Shown here piece by piece: positions 24,208 through 34,915 of a stretch of 64,000 nt of DNA. The first letter of the stretch is position 1, and each line of letters starts with the position of its first letter. This DNA comes from Acidimicrobiia bacterium (GTDB lineage: Bacteria; Actinomycetota; Acidimicrobiia; Acidimicrobiales; Poriferisodalaceae). The position numbers and the translations under genes were made by a program. The stretch lies in the NCBI GenBank assembly GCA_022820505.1, contig JAJEFK010000021.1, positions 186,001-250,000 of the forward strand, in the 5' to 3' direction. The notes under the pieces were generated by a model. That model did no database searches and was not told where the DNA came from. It was given only the letters and a program-made list of their open reading frames with translations.

Positions 24208-25149
24208 ATGAAGATCGTCACACGCGACTACCTGTTCGCCCGCGGATGGAGGAGCGCGGCGCCGATATTGCTGCTGCTGCCCGGATTCGGGCTGTACCTG
24301 CTGATAGCCGTCGGGCCGTCTCTGGCGACGGCGGTGTACTCGTTCACCGATGCCACCGGCATCCGCGGCATCGCCATCAACTGGCTGGGGTTCGAGAACT
24401 ACGACGAGTTCCTCTTCCGTGGTGCCGCGTCGCGCGACAACATCGCCGCGCTGTGGCGGACGCTGGTTTTCTCGTTCTTCGTCACCACCATCCAGTTCGG
24501 ACTGGGGTTGGTGCTGGCCGTGCTGCTCAACAGCCGGCTGCGCGGCAGGACGATCTTCCGCACGATCTTCTTCATGCCGGTCATCCTGGGCGTGGCCATC
24601 CAGGGCCTCATCTGGAAGCTGTTCCTGCTGCCAGGCGGGGGACCGGTGGCCGAGATCTTCTCTTGGATCGGCTGGAGCTCGGAGTTCTTGGGCGGCCAGC
24701 CCCGCCAGGCATTCGCGTGGGTCATCGTGGTGCAGATCTGGGCCAACGTCGGCATCACGATGGTCATCTTCCTGGCCGGCATGCAGACCATCCCCGAGAG
24801 CCTGTACGAGGCGGCCCGCATCGACGGGGCGAACGGCTGGCAGCTGTTCCGCAACGTGACCTGGCCGCTGCTCACCCCCGCGGTCAACACCAACTTCCTG
24901 CTGAACATCGTCGGCTCCCTGCAGGCGTGGCAGCTGTTCCTGGTGCTCATCGGGTACCGGCCCGGTACCCAGGTGCTCGGCTACCTCGTCTTCGCAGAGG
25001 GCTTCGGGCAGACGTCGGGCTCGGTGAGCAGTGCCTTCCGCCAGGGCTACGCAGCGGCGGCGTCGATCGCGCTGTTCATGTTGGTGCTGGTCATCGCCTT
25101 GGCCGCCAACGCGTTCGTCAGCCATCGCGAGAAGAAGTACCTGTCATGA
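24208..25149 (+). CDS. ABC sugar transporter permease (MalF-like)
   Basis: A 313-residue membrane permease with six hydrophobic segments, the first being ILLLLPGFGLYLLIAVGPSL. The cytoplasmic EAA loop for ATPase contact is clear: EAARIDGANGWQLFRNVTWPLLTP. Other typical stretches are NTLVFS-like TLVFSFFVTTIQFGLGLVLAVLL and FFMPVILGVAIQGLIW. Its stop overlaps the start of the second permease (ATGA), so translation is coupled. It forms the heterodimeric pore with the next gene product. Confidence 0.93.
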   Translation: MKIVTRDYLFARGWRSAAPILLLLPGFGLYLLIAVGPSLATAVYSFTDATGIRGIAINWLGFENYDEFLFRGAASRDNIAALWRTLVFSFFVTTIQFGLGLVLAVLLNSRLRGRTIFRTIFFMPVILGVAIQGLIWKLFLLPGGGPVAEIFSWIGWSSEFLGGQPRQAFAWVIVVQIWANVGITMVIFLAGMQTIPESLYEAARIDGANGWQLFRNVTWPLLTPAVNTNFLLNIVGSLQAWQLFLVLIGYRPGTQVLGYLVFAEGFGQTSGSVSSAFRQGYAAAASIALFMLVLVIALAANAFVSHREKKYLS

Positions 25150-26045
25150 CCGTGCTGAACCCCACCCCGGATGCCGCCGGCGCCAGCGTGGAACCGCCGT
25201 CCGACGAGCCGCAGATGGATCGCAGCGGTCGCACCGCCGCACGCAGACGCAAGCTGTTCTCCTACGCCATCCTGCTGGCGTTCACAGCGCTCTATGTCGG
25301 GCCGATGCTCATGCTGGTGCTCACGGCGTTCAAGTCCCTCCCGGAGTTCTTCAAGAACCCGACGGGATGGCCGGAGTCGTTCGGGTTCGGCAACTTCGTC
25401 GAGGCATGGGAGAAGGCCAACATCGCCCGCTACCTCGTGAACTCGGTGCTCTACACCGCGGTCGCGACGGCGATCTGCGTCTTCACCTCGGTGCTGGTGG
25501 CCTTCCCCATCGCCCGCGGCTACCTCAAGGGCGCCAAGTACATCTTGCTGCTGTACGTCGTGGCGCTGTTCCTGCCGCCTGCGCTGATCCCGCAGTTCCA
25601 GCTCATCTTGAACCTCGGGCTCTTCAATACCCGGACTGGGTTCATCCTGCTGTTCCTCGTCAACCCGATCGGCCTCATCATCCTGGTCAACTACATCAAG
25701 TCGATCCCGCGAGAACTGGACGAGTCGGCGGCGGTGGACGGCTGCGGCTACTACCGATTCGTCTTCAAGATCGTCATGCCCCTGATCCGGCCGGCCATCG
25801 CCACGGTCACCGTGCTGCATGCAATCGGCATCTGGAACGAGCTGGTGCTGCCCACCATCTACCTGACCAGCGAGAACCTCTACCCCGTGACACGGGGACT
25901 CATCGTGTTCGAAGGCCTCTACGGCAGCAATTGGCCCGCGTTGGCCGCTGCCGTCCTCATCCTGATGACGCCGATGCTGGTGCTGTTCCTGTTCCTGCAG
26001 CGCTACATCATCTCGGGACTCACCGCAGGCGCGGTCAAGGGCTGA
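25146..26045 (+). CDS. ABC sugar transporter permease (MalG-like)
   Basis: A 299-residue permease with an N-terminal cytoplasmic tail of about 35 residues, then six membrane segments (LLAFTALYVGPMLMLVLTAFK onward). The EAA loop ESAAVDGCGYYRFVFKIVMPLIRP is intact, and the C-terminus LQRYIISGLTAGAVKG is the standard MalG-family ending. The track ORF of 599 aa begins in the wrong frame over the first permease; ATG 25146 overlaps the previous stop. The stop in turn overlaps the ATG of the GH16 gene by one base. Confidence 0.93.
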   Translation: MTVLNPTPDAAGASVEPPSDEPQMDRSGRTAARRRKLFSYAILLAFTALYVGPMLMLVLTAFKSLPEFFKNPTGWPESFGFGNFVEAWEKANIARYLVNSVLYTAVATAICVFTSVLVAFPIARGYLKGAKYILLLYVVALFLPPALIPQFQLILNLGLFNTRTGFILLFLVNPIGLIILVNYIKSIPRELDESAAVDGCGYYRFVFKIVMPLIRPAIATVTVLHAIGIWNELVLPTIYLTSENLYPVTRGLIVFEGLYGSNWPALAAAVLILMTPMLVLFLFLQRYIISGLTAGAVKG

Positions 26046-27040
26046 TGTCGGAGCGCAGGGCACGATTGGGCGCCGCCGGCCGCTGGATCGCGGCGGCACT
26101 GGCCGTAGCAGTCGCCGCAACCGCCTGCGCCGGCTCGACGACGGCCGAACCGGCGGTAACGCCGCAGACCGCCGCACCCGACACCGCGGCGGCGACCACG
26201 ACCACCACCACGGCCGCGCCCACAACCACCACCGAGGCGTTCACCCCGGCCATCGCCGCCCCGCCCCCGATCCCGATCCGCGACGAGCCGGGATGGGAGT
26301 TGGTGTGGAACGACGAGTTCGACGGCGACGAGATCGATCTGACCAGCTGGACCTACGACATCGGCGGCTGGGGCTGGGGCAACGGCGAGGCGCAGTACTA
26401 CACCTCTCGGCCCCGCAACGCCCGCCTCGCCAACGGCCTGCTGGTGATCGAAGCGCACCAGGAAAAGTACGAGAGCTCCTACTACACATCCGCCCGGATG
26501 CTCACCCAGGGACTGCGCGAGTTCCAATACGGGCGCTTCGAAGCCCGGATCAAGGTGCCGGCCGGCGCCGGGCTGTGGCCGGCGTTCTGGATGCTCGGGT
26601 CCGACTTCATCCACCGGGCAGAAGACGAGGCCAACCGGTGGCCGTTCGTCGGCGAGATCGACATCATGGAGTACGTCGGCCGCGAGCCCGATCTGATCCT
26701 GGGCACCGTGCACGGACCCGGGTATGCGGGGGCGCTCGGCCTCTCCAAGTGGTTCCGCCAGGAACACCAGATTGCCGATGAGTTCCACACCTATGCCATC
26801 GAATGGGACCACGAGGGCATCCGCTGGTTCTACGACGAGCAGATGTACTACGACCTGCCCCGCACCGGTGTGGGCAACCGGGATTGGGTCTTCGACGGCG
26901 AGTTCTTCCTGATCCTCAACCTGGCCGTCGGCGGGCTGTTCCCCGGCCCCATCGCGCTCGACCTGGAGTTCCCGGTGCAGATGTACGTGGACTACGTGCG
27001 CGTGTACCAGCGGACCGACGATGCCGCAGCGGGGGCGTAG
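26045..27040 (+). CDS. GH16 family lipoprotein, putative endo-beta-1,3-glucanase (laminarinase)
   Basis: A 331-residue secreted hydrolase. The N-terminus WIAAALAVAVAATACAG is a lipoprotein signal with lipobox ATAC, followed by a Thr/Ala linker of about 45 residues that spaces the enzyme from the membrane. The catalytic domain shows WELVWNDEFDGDEID, NGLLVIEAHQEKY, GRFEARIKVPAGAGLWPAFWMLG, the active-site GEIDIMEYVG (ExDxxE nucleophile and acid/base) and YVRVYQ at the end. GH16 includes laminarinases, lichenases, agarases and carrageenases; this layout is closest to laminarinase. It begins on the last base of the permease stop, tying it to import. Confidence 0.9.
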   Translation: MSERRARLGAAGRWIAAALAVAVAATACAGSTTAEPAVTPQTAAPDTAAATTTTTTAAPTTTTEAFTPAIAAPPPIPIRDEPGWELVWNDEFDGDEIDLTSWTYDIGGWGWGNGEAQYYTSRPRNARLANGLLVIEAHQEKYESSYYTSARMLTQGLREFQYGRFEARIKVPAGAGLWPAFWMLGSDFIHRAEDEANRWPFVGEIDIMEYVGREPDLILGTVHGPGYAGALGLSKWFRQEHQIADEFHTYAIEWDHEGIRWFYDEQMYYDLPRTGVGNRDWVFDGEFFLILNLAVGGLFPGPIALDLEFPVQMYVDYVRVYQRTDDAAAGA

Positions 27041-27044
27041 CGCC

Positions 27045-30000
27045 ATGGGGTCCCCACGCGCAGTCGAATCCGTCATGGCCGAGCCCTTCGGAGAAATCCG
27101 CATCGAAGACGGGCGTGAGTGGTACCAGATCACCGACTACGACCACGCAGATCCGTTTCTCGTCAATGTGGTCACGCTCGGCGACCTGTGGCTGTTCGTA
27201 TCGTCGAGCGGCGCGCTGACAGCAGGTCGCTACAGCGCCGACCTGGCGCTGTTCCCCTACGAGACCGATGATCGGCTGCACCGCAGCGGGGGCCGCACGG
27301 GGCCCCTCACCTTGGTCCGGGTGGGTGATGGTGAGCGCGCCTGGGAGCCCTTCGCCACTCACGCGCCGATCGGCTCGGTACAGCGCACCATCGCGAAGAC
27401 GGCCGAAGGCGACCGGCTCCGATTCGCCGAGCGGCACGACGATCTGGGGCTCACCTTCAGCTACACGTGGTCTGCGACGCCGGAGTTCGGCTTCGTACGC
27501 AGCTGCGAGCTGAGCCGTGCGCCCGATCGTGGCGCTCTCGACGTGGAAGTGCTCGACGGGTTGGTCGACGTGCTTCCCTCCGGTGTCGAGCTGGCGATCC
27601 AGCAGCAGTCGAGCACGCTGGTGGATGCCTACCGCCGCAGCGAGTACGACTACGAGGCCGAACTCGCTCTGTTCACGCTCGAGGCCCTGATCAGCGATCG
27701 GCCCGATCCGGCTGAGTCGCTGCACGCCGCAGTGGTGTGGTCACGCGGACTCGACAACGCCCGAGTCGTGCTGTCGGATCGCCAGGTGAGGCTGTTCCGC
27801 TCAGGCCGCACGCTCGCCGCTGAGCCCCTGGTGACCGGCCGCAAGGGTTCGTTCCTGCTCGCTGCCGCCGCGCGGCTCGAGCCCGGCACACCCCTCGAAT
27901 GGACCACCGTCGCCGATACGTCCCGATCCCATGCCGATGTTGCAAGGCTCCGTCGCTGGCTGCACGAGACTCCCGATCCGCGACCCGAGCTCGATGCCTC
28001 GGTGGACCGGATGCGACACGAACTCGTCCGGCTGGTGGCCTCCGCTGACGGGCTGCAGTGCACCGCGGATCGCCGCGTCGACATCAACCACTACGCCAAT
28101 GTTCTCTACAACTGCATGCGCGGGGGCGTGCCGCTCGACGACTACCGCGTCGAGGTTGCCGATGTCGAGCGGTTCGTTGCCGCGCGGAGCCGCGAGGCGG
28201 CACAGCGGTTCGGCTCCGCGACTGCTGGGCTCGATCCGACGGCCGGGCTGGGCGAGCTGCATCGGCTCGTCATCGACGATACCGATCTGTTCCGGCTGGT
28301 CGACGAGTACCTGCCGCTGGCATTCAGCCGCCGTCACGGCGACCCGAGCAGGCCATGGAACGAATTCCGCATCAGTGCCGGCGGCGAGGCGTCGAGCTTC
28401 GCCTATGAGGGCAATTGGCGAGACATCTTCCAGAACTGGGAGGCCTTGGTCACCAGCTTCCCCATGCTCGCCCACGCTGTCGTCGCCAAGTTCTTGAACG
28501 CGTCCACCCGCGACGGCCACAACCCGTACCGGATCACCAGCGAAGGCGTCGACTGGGAGACACCCGATGAGGGCTCCTGGTCGAATTTCGGCTACTGGGG
28601 CGATCACCAGATCGTCTACCTGCACCGTCTGCTGGATCTCGCGCGCCGCCATGTCCCCGGTCTGCTCGAATCGCTGCTGGGGTGGGTGGGCTACTCGTCG
28701 GCCGATGTGCCGTACCGCATGCTCCCGTACCGGGACATGGTCGCGGACCCCAAGCGGACGCTGCGCTTCGATGCACATGCCCAAGCGCAGATCGACGAAC
28801 GGGTGCGACACATCGGCGCCGACGGCAAGCTCGTGCTCGACGCCGCGGGACGCGTGCATCACGTGTCGCTCGCCGAGAAGCTGCTGCTGCCGGCATTGGC
28901 CAAGGTCTCCAGCCTGGTGCCCGGCGGCGGCATCTGGCTGAACGCGCAGCGTCCCGAGTGGAACGACGCCAACAACGCGCTCGCAGGCATCGGATTGTCG
29001 GTCGTCACCGTCGTTCACCTGCGCGACTACCTGACGTTCATCGACAGCCTGTTCTCCGACTCCGACGCCGAGACTGTTCCCCTGAGTCCGTCGGTGGCCA
29101 TATGGCTCACCGAGGTGCTGCGGATCTGCGAGGAGCACGCCGACCTCGCCGACCCCGAACGCCTCGACGACACCAGTCGCCGGGCACTGGCGGATCGGCT
29201 CGGCACGGCTTTCGAGGAATTCCGCGCTCGCATCTACGATCATCTACCCGAGCCGCCGCTGCCCACCCCACTGGCTCGCCTGCGCCAACTGGTGTCCGCA
29301 GTGCAGCCTCACCTCGACGTGATCACGGAGGCTGCCCGCCGACCCGACGACCTCGTGGATGCGTACGGTCTGGTGACCTTCGAGGCCGGCGTCGCACGTG
29401 TGAAGTCGCTGCCGCTCATGCTCGAAGGGCAGGTCGCCGTGCTGGGTTCCGACACGACAAGCCCTGCGGCGGCTGCCGGCATGCTCGACTCGCTTTTTGC
29501 CAGCGACCTGTATCAGCCCGAGAGGCGGTCCTTCCTGCTCCATCCCGACGACGCGCTGCCAAGTTTCATGGAGCGCAACCGTGTGCCTGCCGAGCGGATC
29601 AACGAGGAGCTGCGGGGCGTTCTCAATGGCCGCTCGTCGCTGCTGGAGCAAGACGCCGAGGGCAGCATCCGGTTCGCAAGCTGGCTGACCAGCAGCCGCG
29701 AGCTCGCCAGCGCGCTCGACGAGCTGCTGTCGGCGTCGCGTATCAGCCCCATGGAGCATGCCGAGATCGCCGCCGCATATGAAGACGTGTTCGGGCACCA
29801 GGCATTCATCGGACGCGCGCAGACGATGTATCGCTATGAGGGGCTCGGCTCGATCTACTGGCACATGGTGATGAAGCTGATGGTGGCCACCCAGCGCCAG
29901 ATCACCGCTGCCGTCGACCGCGGCACCGACGCCGACCTCGTGAACCGGCTCATCGAGCACTACCGCCGGATACGGGCCGGGCTCGGCTTTCTGAAGTCGG

Positions 30001-30491
30001 CCGCTGAGCAGGGCGCATTCCCGCTCGAGCCGTACTCGCACACGCCTGCCGATGCGGGCGCTCAGCAGCCGGGGATGACCGGCGCCGCGAAGGACGGGAT
30101 CCTGATCCGCTGGGGCGAACTGGGCGTGCAGGTCCGCGATGGACGCGTGCGCTTCCGGCCGGTGCTGCTCGGCGCCGACGAGTTCCTGCAAGCTCCGCAG
30201 CCCTGGTCACCGCTTGGCTCAGATGGCCAGCTCGACGCAGGCACGTTGGGATTCACCTATTGCGGCGTGCCGGTGATCTACCGGTTGGGCGGAGGCCCCC
30301 CTTCGCTGACGGTGACCCTGCGTGAGGGGGCCTCGACGGTGATCGGCGACGAGCTCGATGCTGAGGTGAGCGCGTTGCTGTTCGGCCGTTCAGGAGCGAT
30401 CACCAGCATCGAGGCCAGCGTCGAACTCTGGCCGCATCGACACGCGGCGCCGCAAGCCGCCGCCGTCGCATCACCAACCGGCACACCCTGA
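27045..30491 (+). CDS. large GH94/GH149/GH161-like putative beta-glucan phosphorylase
   Basis: A 1148-residue cytoplasmic protein with no signal peptide. ATG 27045 follows GCGGGGGCG; ATG 27075 is possible. The N-terminal 270 residues look like a beta-sandwich (DPFLVNVVTLGDLWLFVSSSGALTAGR, LFPYETDDRL). The central part suits an alpha-barrel, with GNWRDIFQNWEAL, SEGVDWETPDEGSW, GYWGDHQIVYLHRLLDL and NAQRPEWNDANNALAGIG. The Asp in EWND (about residue 641) lies where GH94 phosphorylases have the catalytic GDWND aspartate. Length matches GH149/GH161 beta-1,3-glucan phosphorylases better than GH94 (about 800). With a GH16 and importer adjacent, intracellular phosphorolysis of beta-1,3-oligosaccharides to glucose-1-phosphate is the likely job. 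The exact family is inference. Confidence 0.65.
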   Translation: MGSPRAVESVMAEPFGEIRIEDGREWYQITDYDHADPFLVNVVTLGDLWLFVSSSGALTAGRYSADLALFPYETDDRLHRSGGRTGPLTLVRVGDGERAWEPFATHAPIGSVQRTIAKTAEGDRLRFAERHDDLGLTFSYTWSATPEFGFVRSCELSRAPDRGALDVEVLDGLVDVLPSGVELAIQQQSSTLVDAYRRSEYDYEAELALFTLEALISDRPDPAESLHAAVVWSRGLDNARVVLSDRQVRLFRSGRTLAAEPLVTGRKGSFLLAAAARLEPGTPLEWTTVADTSRSHADVARLRRWLHETPDPRPELDASVDRMRHELVRLVASADGLQCTADRRVDINHYANVLYNCMRGGVPLDDYRVEVADVERFVAARSREAAQRFGSATAGLDPTAGLGELHRLVIDDTDLFRLVDEYLPLAFSRRHGDPSRPWNEFRISAGGEASSFAYEGNWRDIFQNWEALVTSFPMLAHAVVAKFLNASTRDGHNPYRITSEGVDWETPDEGSWSNFGYWGDHQIVYLHRLLDLARRHVPGLLESLLGWVGYSSADVPYRMLPYRDMVADPKRTLRFDAHAQAQIDERVRHIGADGKLVLDAAGRVHHVSLAEKLLLPALAKVSSLVPGGGIWLNAQRPEWNDANNALAGIGLSVVTVVHLRDYLTFIDSLFSDSDAETVPLSPSVAIWLTEVLRICEEHADLADPERLDDTSRRALADRLGTAFEEFRARIYDHLPEPPLPTPLARLRQLVSAVQPHLDVITEAARRPDDLVDAYGLVTFEAGVARVKSLPLMLEGQVAVLGSDTTSPAAAAGMLDSLFASDLYQPERRSFLLHPDDALPSFMERNRVPAERINEELRGVLNGRSSLLEQDAEGSIRFASWLTSSRELASALDELLSASRISPMEHAEIAAAYEDVFGHQAFIGRAQTMYRYEGLGSIYWHMVMKLMVATQRQITAAVDRGTDADLVNRLIEHYRRIRAGLGFLKSAAEQGAFPLEPYSHTPADAGAQQPGMTGAAKDGILIRWGELGVQVRDGRVRFRPVLLGADEFLQAPQPWSPLGSDGQLDAGTLGFTYCGVPVIYRLGGGPPSLTVTLREGASTVIGDELDAEVSALLFGRSGAITSIEASVELWPHRHAAPQAAAVASPTGTP

Positions 30492-30518
30492 GAAACTCCG
30501 AGACGAGGAGCCAGCACC

Positions 30519-31670
<1,152 letters not shown>

Positions 31671-31764
31671 ACCCCGGTCACTGCTCGGAGTGCTGAGCCG
31701 CGCAGCGGAGCCGGACAGCGCCGGCTGCCGTCGTACAATTCGCGTCGTGGGGATTGGGGAGGTG

Positions 31765-32700
31765 ATGCTCCCGCCGCTGTACGAACGGCCGCCTCGACCG
31801 CTGGCCATGGCGCGCTGGACGATCACCAAGTTCCTGTGGTGGCAGGGTGGCCTGTGGATCGCCGTCGGCATCGTGGCGTGGAACTGGCTCACGCCGTCGC
31901 TCGAGAGCTTCGCGACCCCGGCGGCGTGGGCAGTCGCAGCGGTGTATCTGCGCAACGTGGCGCTCCTGATTGCCGTGGCCGGGGGCTTGCACTGGTGGCT
32001 GTTCATCCGGCGCCGCCAGGGCACCCGGCACAAGTACGACGAGCGCTGGCTGTCGGCTGGGCGCAGGCCGTTCCTGTTCAGAAACCAGACCCGTGACAAC
32101 GTGTTCTGGTCGCTCGCCAGCGCCTGCTCCATCGCAGCGCTGTACGAGGCGCTGATGCTGTGGCTGTATGCCAACGACCTCATCTGGACCGTTCCGGCAA
32201 CCGGCAGCCTCGCCGGCTTCGGCTACACAGCGGCGCTGACGCTGCTGATCTTCCCGCTGGGCTCGGTGCACTTCTACGCCAACCACCGGCTGCTCCACAC
32301 CAAGCACCTGTACCGCTGGGCTCACTCGCTGCACCATCGCAACGTCAACATCGGCCCGTGGTCGGGCGTCTCGATGCATCCGCTTGAGCACGTGCTGTAG
32401 CTCTCGGTGCCGCTGGTCTTCCTGGTGATCCCGGCGAACCCGTACTTGATCACTCTGACGACCACGTATTTCCTGCTGTCACCGGCTGCGTCGCATTCGG
32501 GTTTCGACCGCTTCGTGGTAGCTGGCGGTCGCACCGTGGCCGGCGGCGACCGCTTCCACACGCTCCACCACCGCTATTTCGACTGCAACTACGGAACGGC
32601 GATCGTGCCGCTCGACAAGTGGTTCGGCACGTTCCACGACGGCAGCCACGAAGCCAACGATCGCATCGTCGAACGCCGCCGTCGCCTGGCAGCCCGCTAG
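31765..32700 (+). pseudogene. sterol desaturase / fatty acid hydroxylase superfamily gene with an in-frame amber codon
   Basis: The track splits this into 31690..32400 and 32407..32700, but they share one frame and are parted by a single TAG at 32398-32400. Joined, they give about 311 codons with all three histidine clusters of the membrane di-iron family: HFYANHRLLH, HSLHH and HTLHHRYFDCNYG, with four or so membrane segments. The stop falls in HPLEHVL-stop-LS; my memory of the family would expect tyrosine there, one base from TAG. So this is either a recent nonsense pseudogene or an assembly error. GTG 31747 is an alternative start. Confidence 0.78.
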
Positions 32701-32748
32701 GAGCTCCCGTCGGGCGAACAGGATCCGCGAGCCCGCTGGGCGGCAGAC

Positions 32749-33477
32749 TCAGGCAATGGTCTCGGGTTCGGTGGTGACGAGCAGTTCGGCGACAGATGCG
32801 GTATTCGGCAGTCGCAGGATCGTGGCCAGAGCCTGGGCCAGATCGTCGGCTTGGATCATGATCGACGGGTCCACCCCGAAGCCCGAGGTCATGTCGGTCT
32901 GCACATAGCCCGGACACACGGCCGTGCACCGGATCCCATCAGGAAAGGTGAGGTGCCGGACCGAGTGGTGCAGCGCCATTGCGGCGTGCTTGCTCATCGC
33001 ATAGCCGGGCGCGAACGTGCCGCGCACTCGCTTGCCCGACATCGAGATCACGTTCACGATGCGGCCCTCGCCACTGTGGCGCAGGTGGGCGAGTGTGGCG
33101 CGGAGCATGCGGAACGGCCCCTTCGCGTTGACCTCCCACATCTCGTCGAGCGTGTCCTCGGTCAGATCTTCGAAGTCATCGGGATGGGCGACGCCAGCGT
33201 TGTTGACGAGGCAGTCGATCCGGCCGTGCGCCGAAATCGTCTCTGCGGTCCAGCGCTCGGCAGCCTCGGGATCGGTGGCGTCGTAGCGGTGCAGGCTTAC
33301 CGCCGGCCCGCCGCCGGCGTCGATTCGGTACTCAGCAGCTGAGGTTTCCAGCGAGGCCACCTCGCGTGCTCCCAGCGACAGCGCCCAGCCGTCGGCATGC
33401 AGGGCTGCGGCGATGGCCTCGCCGATGCCGCGATTCGCACCGCTGATCATCGCCACGCAACCGGTGATGTCTCGCAT
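32749..33477 (-). CDS. SDR-family oxidoreductase
   Basis: A 242-residue short-chain dehydrogenase started at ATG 33477, which follows AGGAGGAATGCAAG; the track start 23 codons upstream lacks a signal. Motifs: cofactor loop SGANRGIGEA, NNAGVAHPDDF, catalytic serine in VISMSGKRVRG, the YAMSK active-site Tyr-Lys and CPGYVQTDMT. The NAD(P) preference is unclear and the substrate unknown. It is divergent from the MFS gene with about 115 bp between. Confidence 0.9.
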   Translation of the reverse strand: MRDITGCVAMISGANRGIGEAIAAALHADGWALSLGAREVASLETSAAEYRIDAGGGPAVSLHRYDATDPEAAERWTAETISAHGRIDCLVNNAGVAHPDDFEDLTEDTLDEMWEVNAKGPFRMLRATLAHLRHSGEGRIVNVISMSGKRVRGTFAPGYAMSKHAAMALHHSVRHLTFPDGIRCTAVCPGYVQTDMTSGFGVDPSIMIQADDLAQALATILRLPNTASVAELLVTTEPETIA

Positions 33478-33591
33478 CTTGCATTCCTCCTGCTGGGCAG
33501 CTGGGTCATCCCGACGCGCTTCGGTGACCCGCAGTAGCGTTCGCAATCGGCCTCGCCCCGCAGCCGGCAGGCCGATCCGGAGGCTAGGTCG

Positions 33592-34890
33592 ATGGTGCAG
33601 AGTTTGTCGGAGGGCAGCGGGGGGGCCGCATACCTCCCGGGTTCGCCCGAGCGCGACGAACTGTCACGCCGCACTATCCGGGTTCTGCAGCTCGGGGTGA
33701 TCCCCGGCGGGTTGGCCATGACGGCATCGTTCTCGGCGTCGACGCTGCTGGCCGACCAGATGACCGGCAGCGAGACAAAAGCCTCGCTGGCCGCCGTCTG
33801 CCTCAGCATCGGCGGCACCCTCGCCGGCATCCCGCTCGCTGCGCTGATGGCCCGCCGCGGCCGCCGCGCCGGTCTCTCAGCTGGCTACTTCGTCGGTGCA
33901 ATCGGCGCCACGCTGGCGCTGCTGTCAGCGTTCATCGGTCGCTACTCGGTGCTCGTGTTCGGCATGGTGCTGATCGGCACTGGCCAGGCCGCCAACCTGG
34001 CAGCGAGGTACGCCGGCGCCGACCTGGCCACCGACGAGAATCGGGCCCGCTCGATCAGCTTGGTGCTGTGGGCGAGCACGGTCGGCTCGGTCTTGGGACC
34101 GACGGTCGCGCTCGGTCTCAAGAGCATCTTCGCTGACACCGAGGGGCTGAGCGGATTCGCGCTGCCGTACGCATTGGCGCTCGGCCTGTTCGGCCTGGGG
34201 GCCGCCAACATCTGGCGCCGTCTGCGCCCCGATCCATTGCACGTAGTGGCCGCCGATGCGGGTTCGACGAGCGTCAAGCTGCCGAGCTTGGCCGAGGCCG
34301 GCCGCATCCTGGCCCATCCGGTGGCGTCAATTGCGCTCATCGGCATGATGCTGTCGCAGGCCGTGATGGTGGGCGTCATGACGGTGTCGCCGATTCACAT
34401 GTCCCAGGGCGGCCAGAACCCGCTGATCATCGGCATCATGCTCTCGCTGCACATCGCCGGCATGTTCGCGTTCTCGCCATATGTGGGCTGGCTGGTGGAC
34501 CGCGTCGGCGGCCAGATCGTCATCGTCGCCGGCGCGCTCGTGCTCACCGTCGGCGCTGTCATGGCCGCCAACACCGACGCTGAACATGCCACCGGTCTGC
34601 TGCTGGGGCTGTTTCTCATCGGCATCGGCTGGAGCTGCTGCGTAGTGTCCGCCAGCTCGCTGCTGACCGCCTCGTTCCCGCTCGAGCGCCGAGTCAGCGT
34701 GCAAGCCACCGCCGACGTGCTGATGACGGCCCTCGGCGCCGCCGCCGGCGTGAGTTCAGGCTTGGCGGTGGAGCACCGCTCCTATGCCGATCTGGCGAGC
34801 TGGGGAGCGTGGGTGGCCGTGGCGCTCGGCATCGCGGCCGTCGTGATGCTGGTGCGCAACTTCCGGGTCACGCGGCGCTTCACAGCTTGA
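33592..34890 (+). CDS. MFS transporter
   Basis: A 432-residue major facilitator protein with about 12 hydrophobic segments. The motif A-like loop LMARRGRRAGLSAGY after TM2 and the matching PYVGWLVDRVGGQIV in the second half mark the two six-helix bundles. The N-terminal tail of about 30 residues is hydrophilic. Late segments (LLLGLFLIGIGWSCCVVSASSL, TADVLMTALGAAAGVSSG) suit drug-efflux-like members, but the substrate cannot be given. No regulator is adjacent. Confidence 0.88.
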   Translation: MVQSLSEGSGGAAYLPGSPERDELSRRTIRVLQLGVIPGGLAMTASFSASTLLADQMTGSETKASLAAVCLSIGGTLAGIPLAALMARRGRRAGLSAGYFVGAIGATLALLSAFIGRYSVLVFGMVLIGTGQAANLAARYAGADLATDENRARSISLVLWASTVGSVLGPTVALGLKSIFADTEGLSGFALPYALALGLFGLGAANIWRRLRPDPLHVVAADAGSTSVKLPSLAEAGRILAHPVASIALIGMMLSQAVMVGVMTVSPIHMSQGGQNPLIIGIMLSLHIAGMFAFSPYVGWLVDRVGGQIVIVAGALVLTVGAVMAANTDAEHATGLLLGLFLIGIGWSCCVVSASSLLTASFPLERRVSVQATADVLMTALGAAAGVSSGLAVEHRSYADLASWGAWVAVALGIAAVVMLVRNFRVTRRFTA

Positions 34891-34915
34891 TCAGCGGCTC
34901 AGCTGGCAACGCTGG

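Noticed and set aside
25031-27040. 669-residue ORF suggesting a fusion with the GH16 enzyme
   Set aside because: The first 338 codons are an out-of-frame read of the permeases; the lipoprotein signal and overlapping ATG place the true start at 26045.
32398-32400. Amber codon as pyrrolysine or other recoding
   Set aside because: Pyrrolysine is not expected in this protein family or host type and no pyl genes are seen; a nonsense mutation or sequencing error is simpler. The UGA of the UGSC gene is different because both motif and SECIS-like structure support it.
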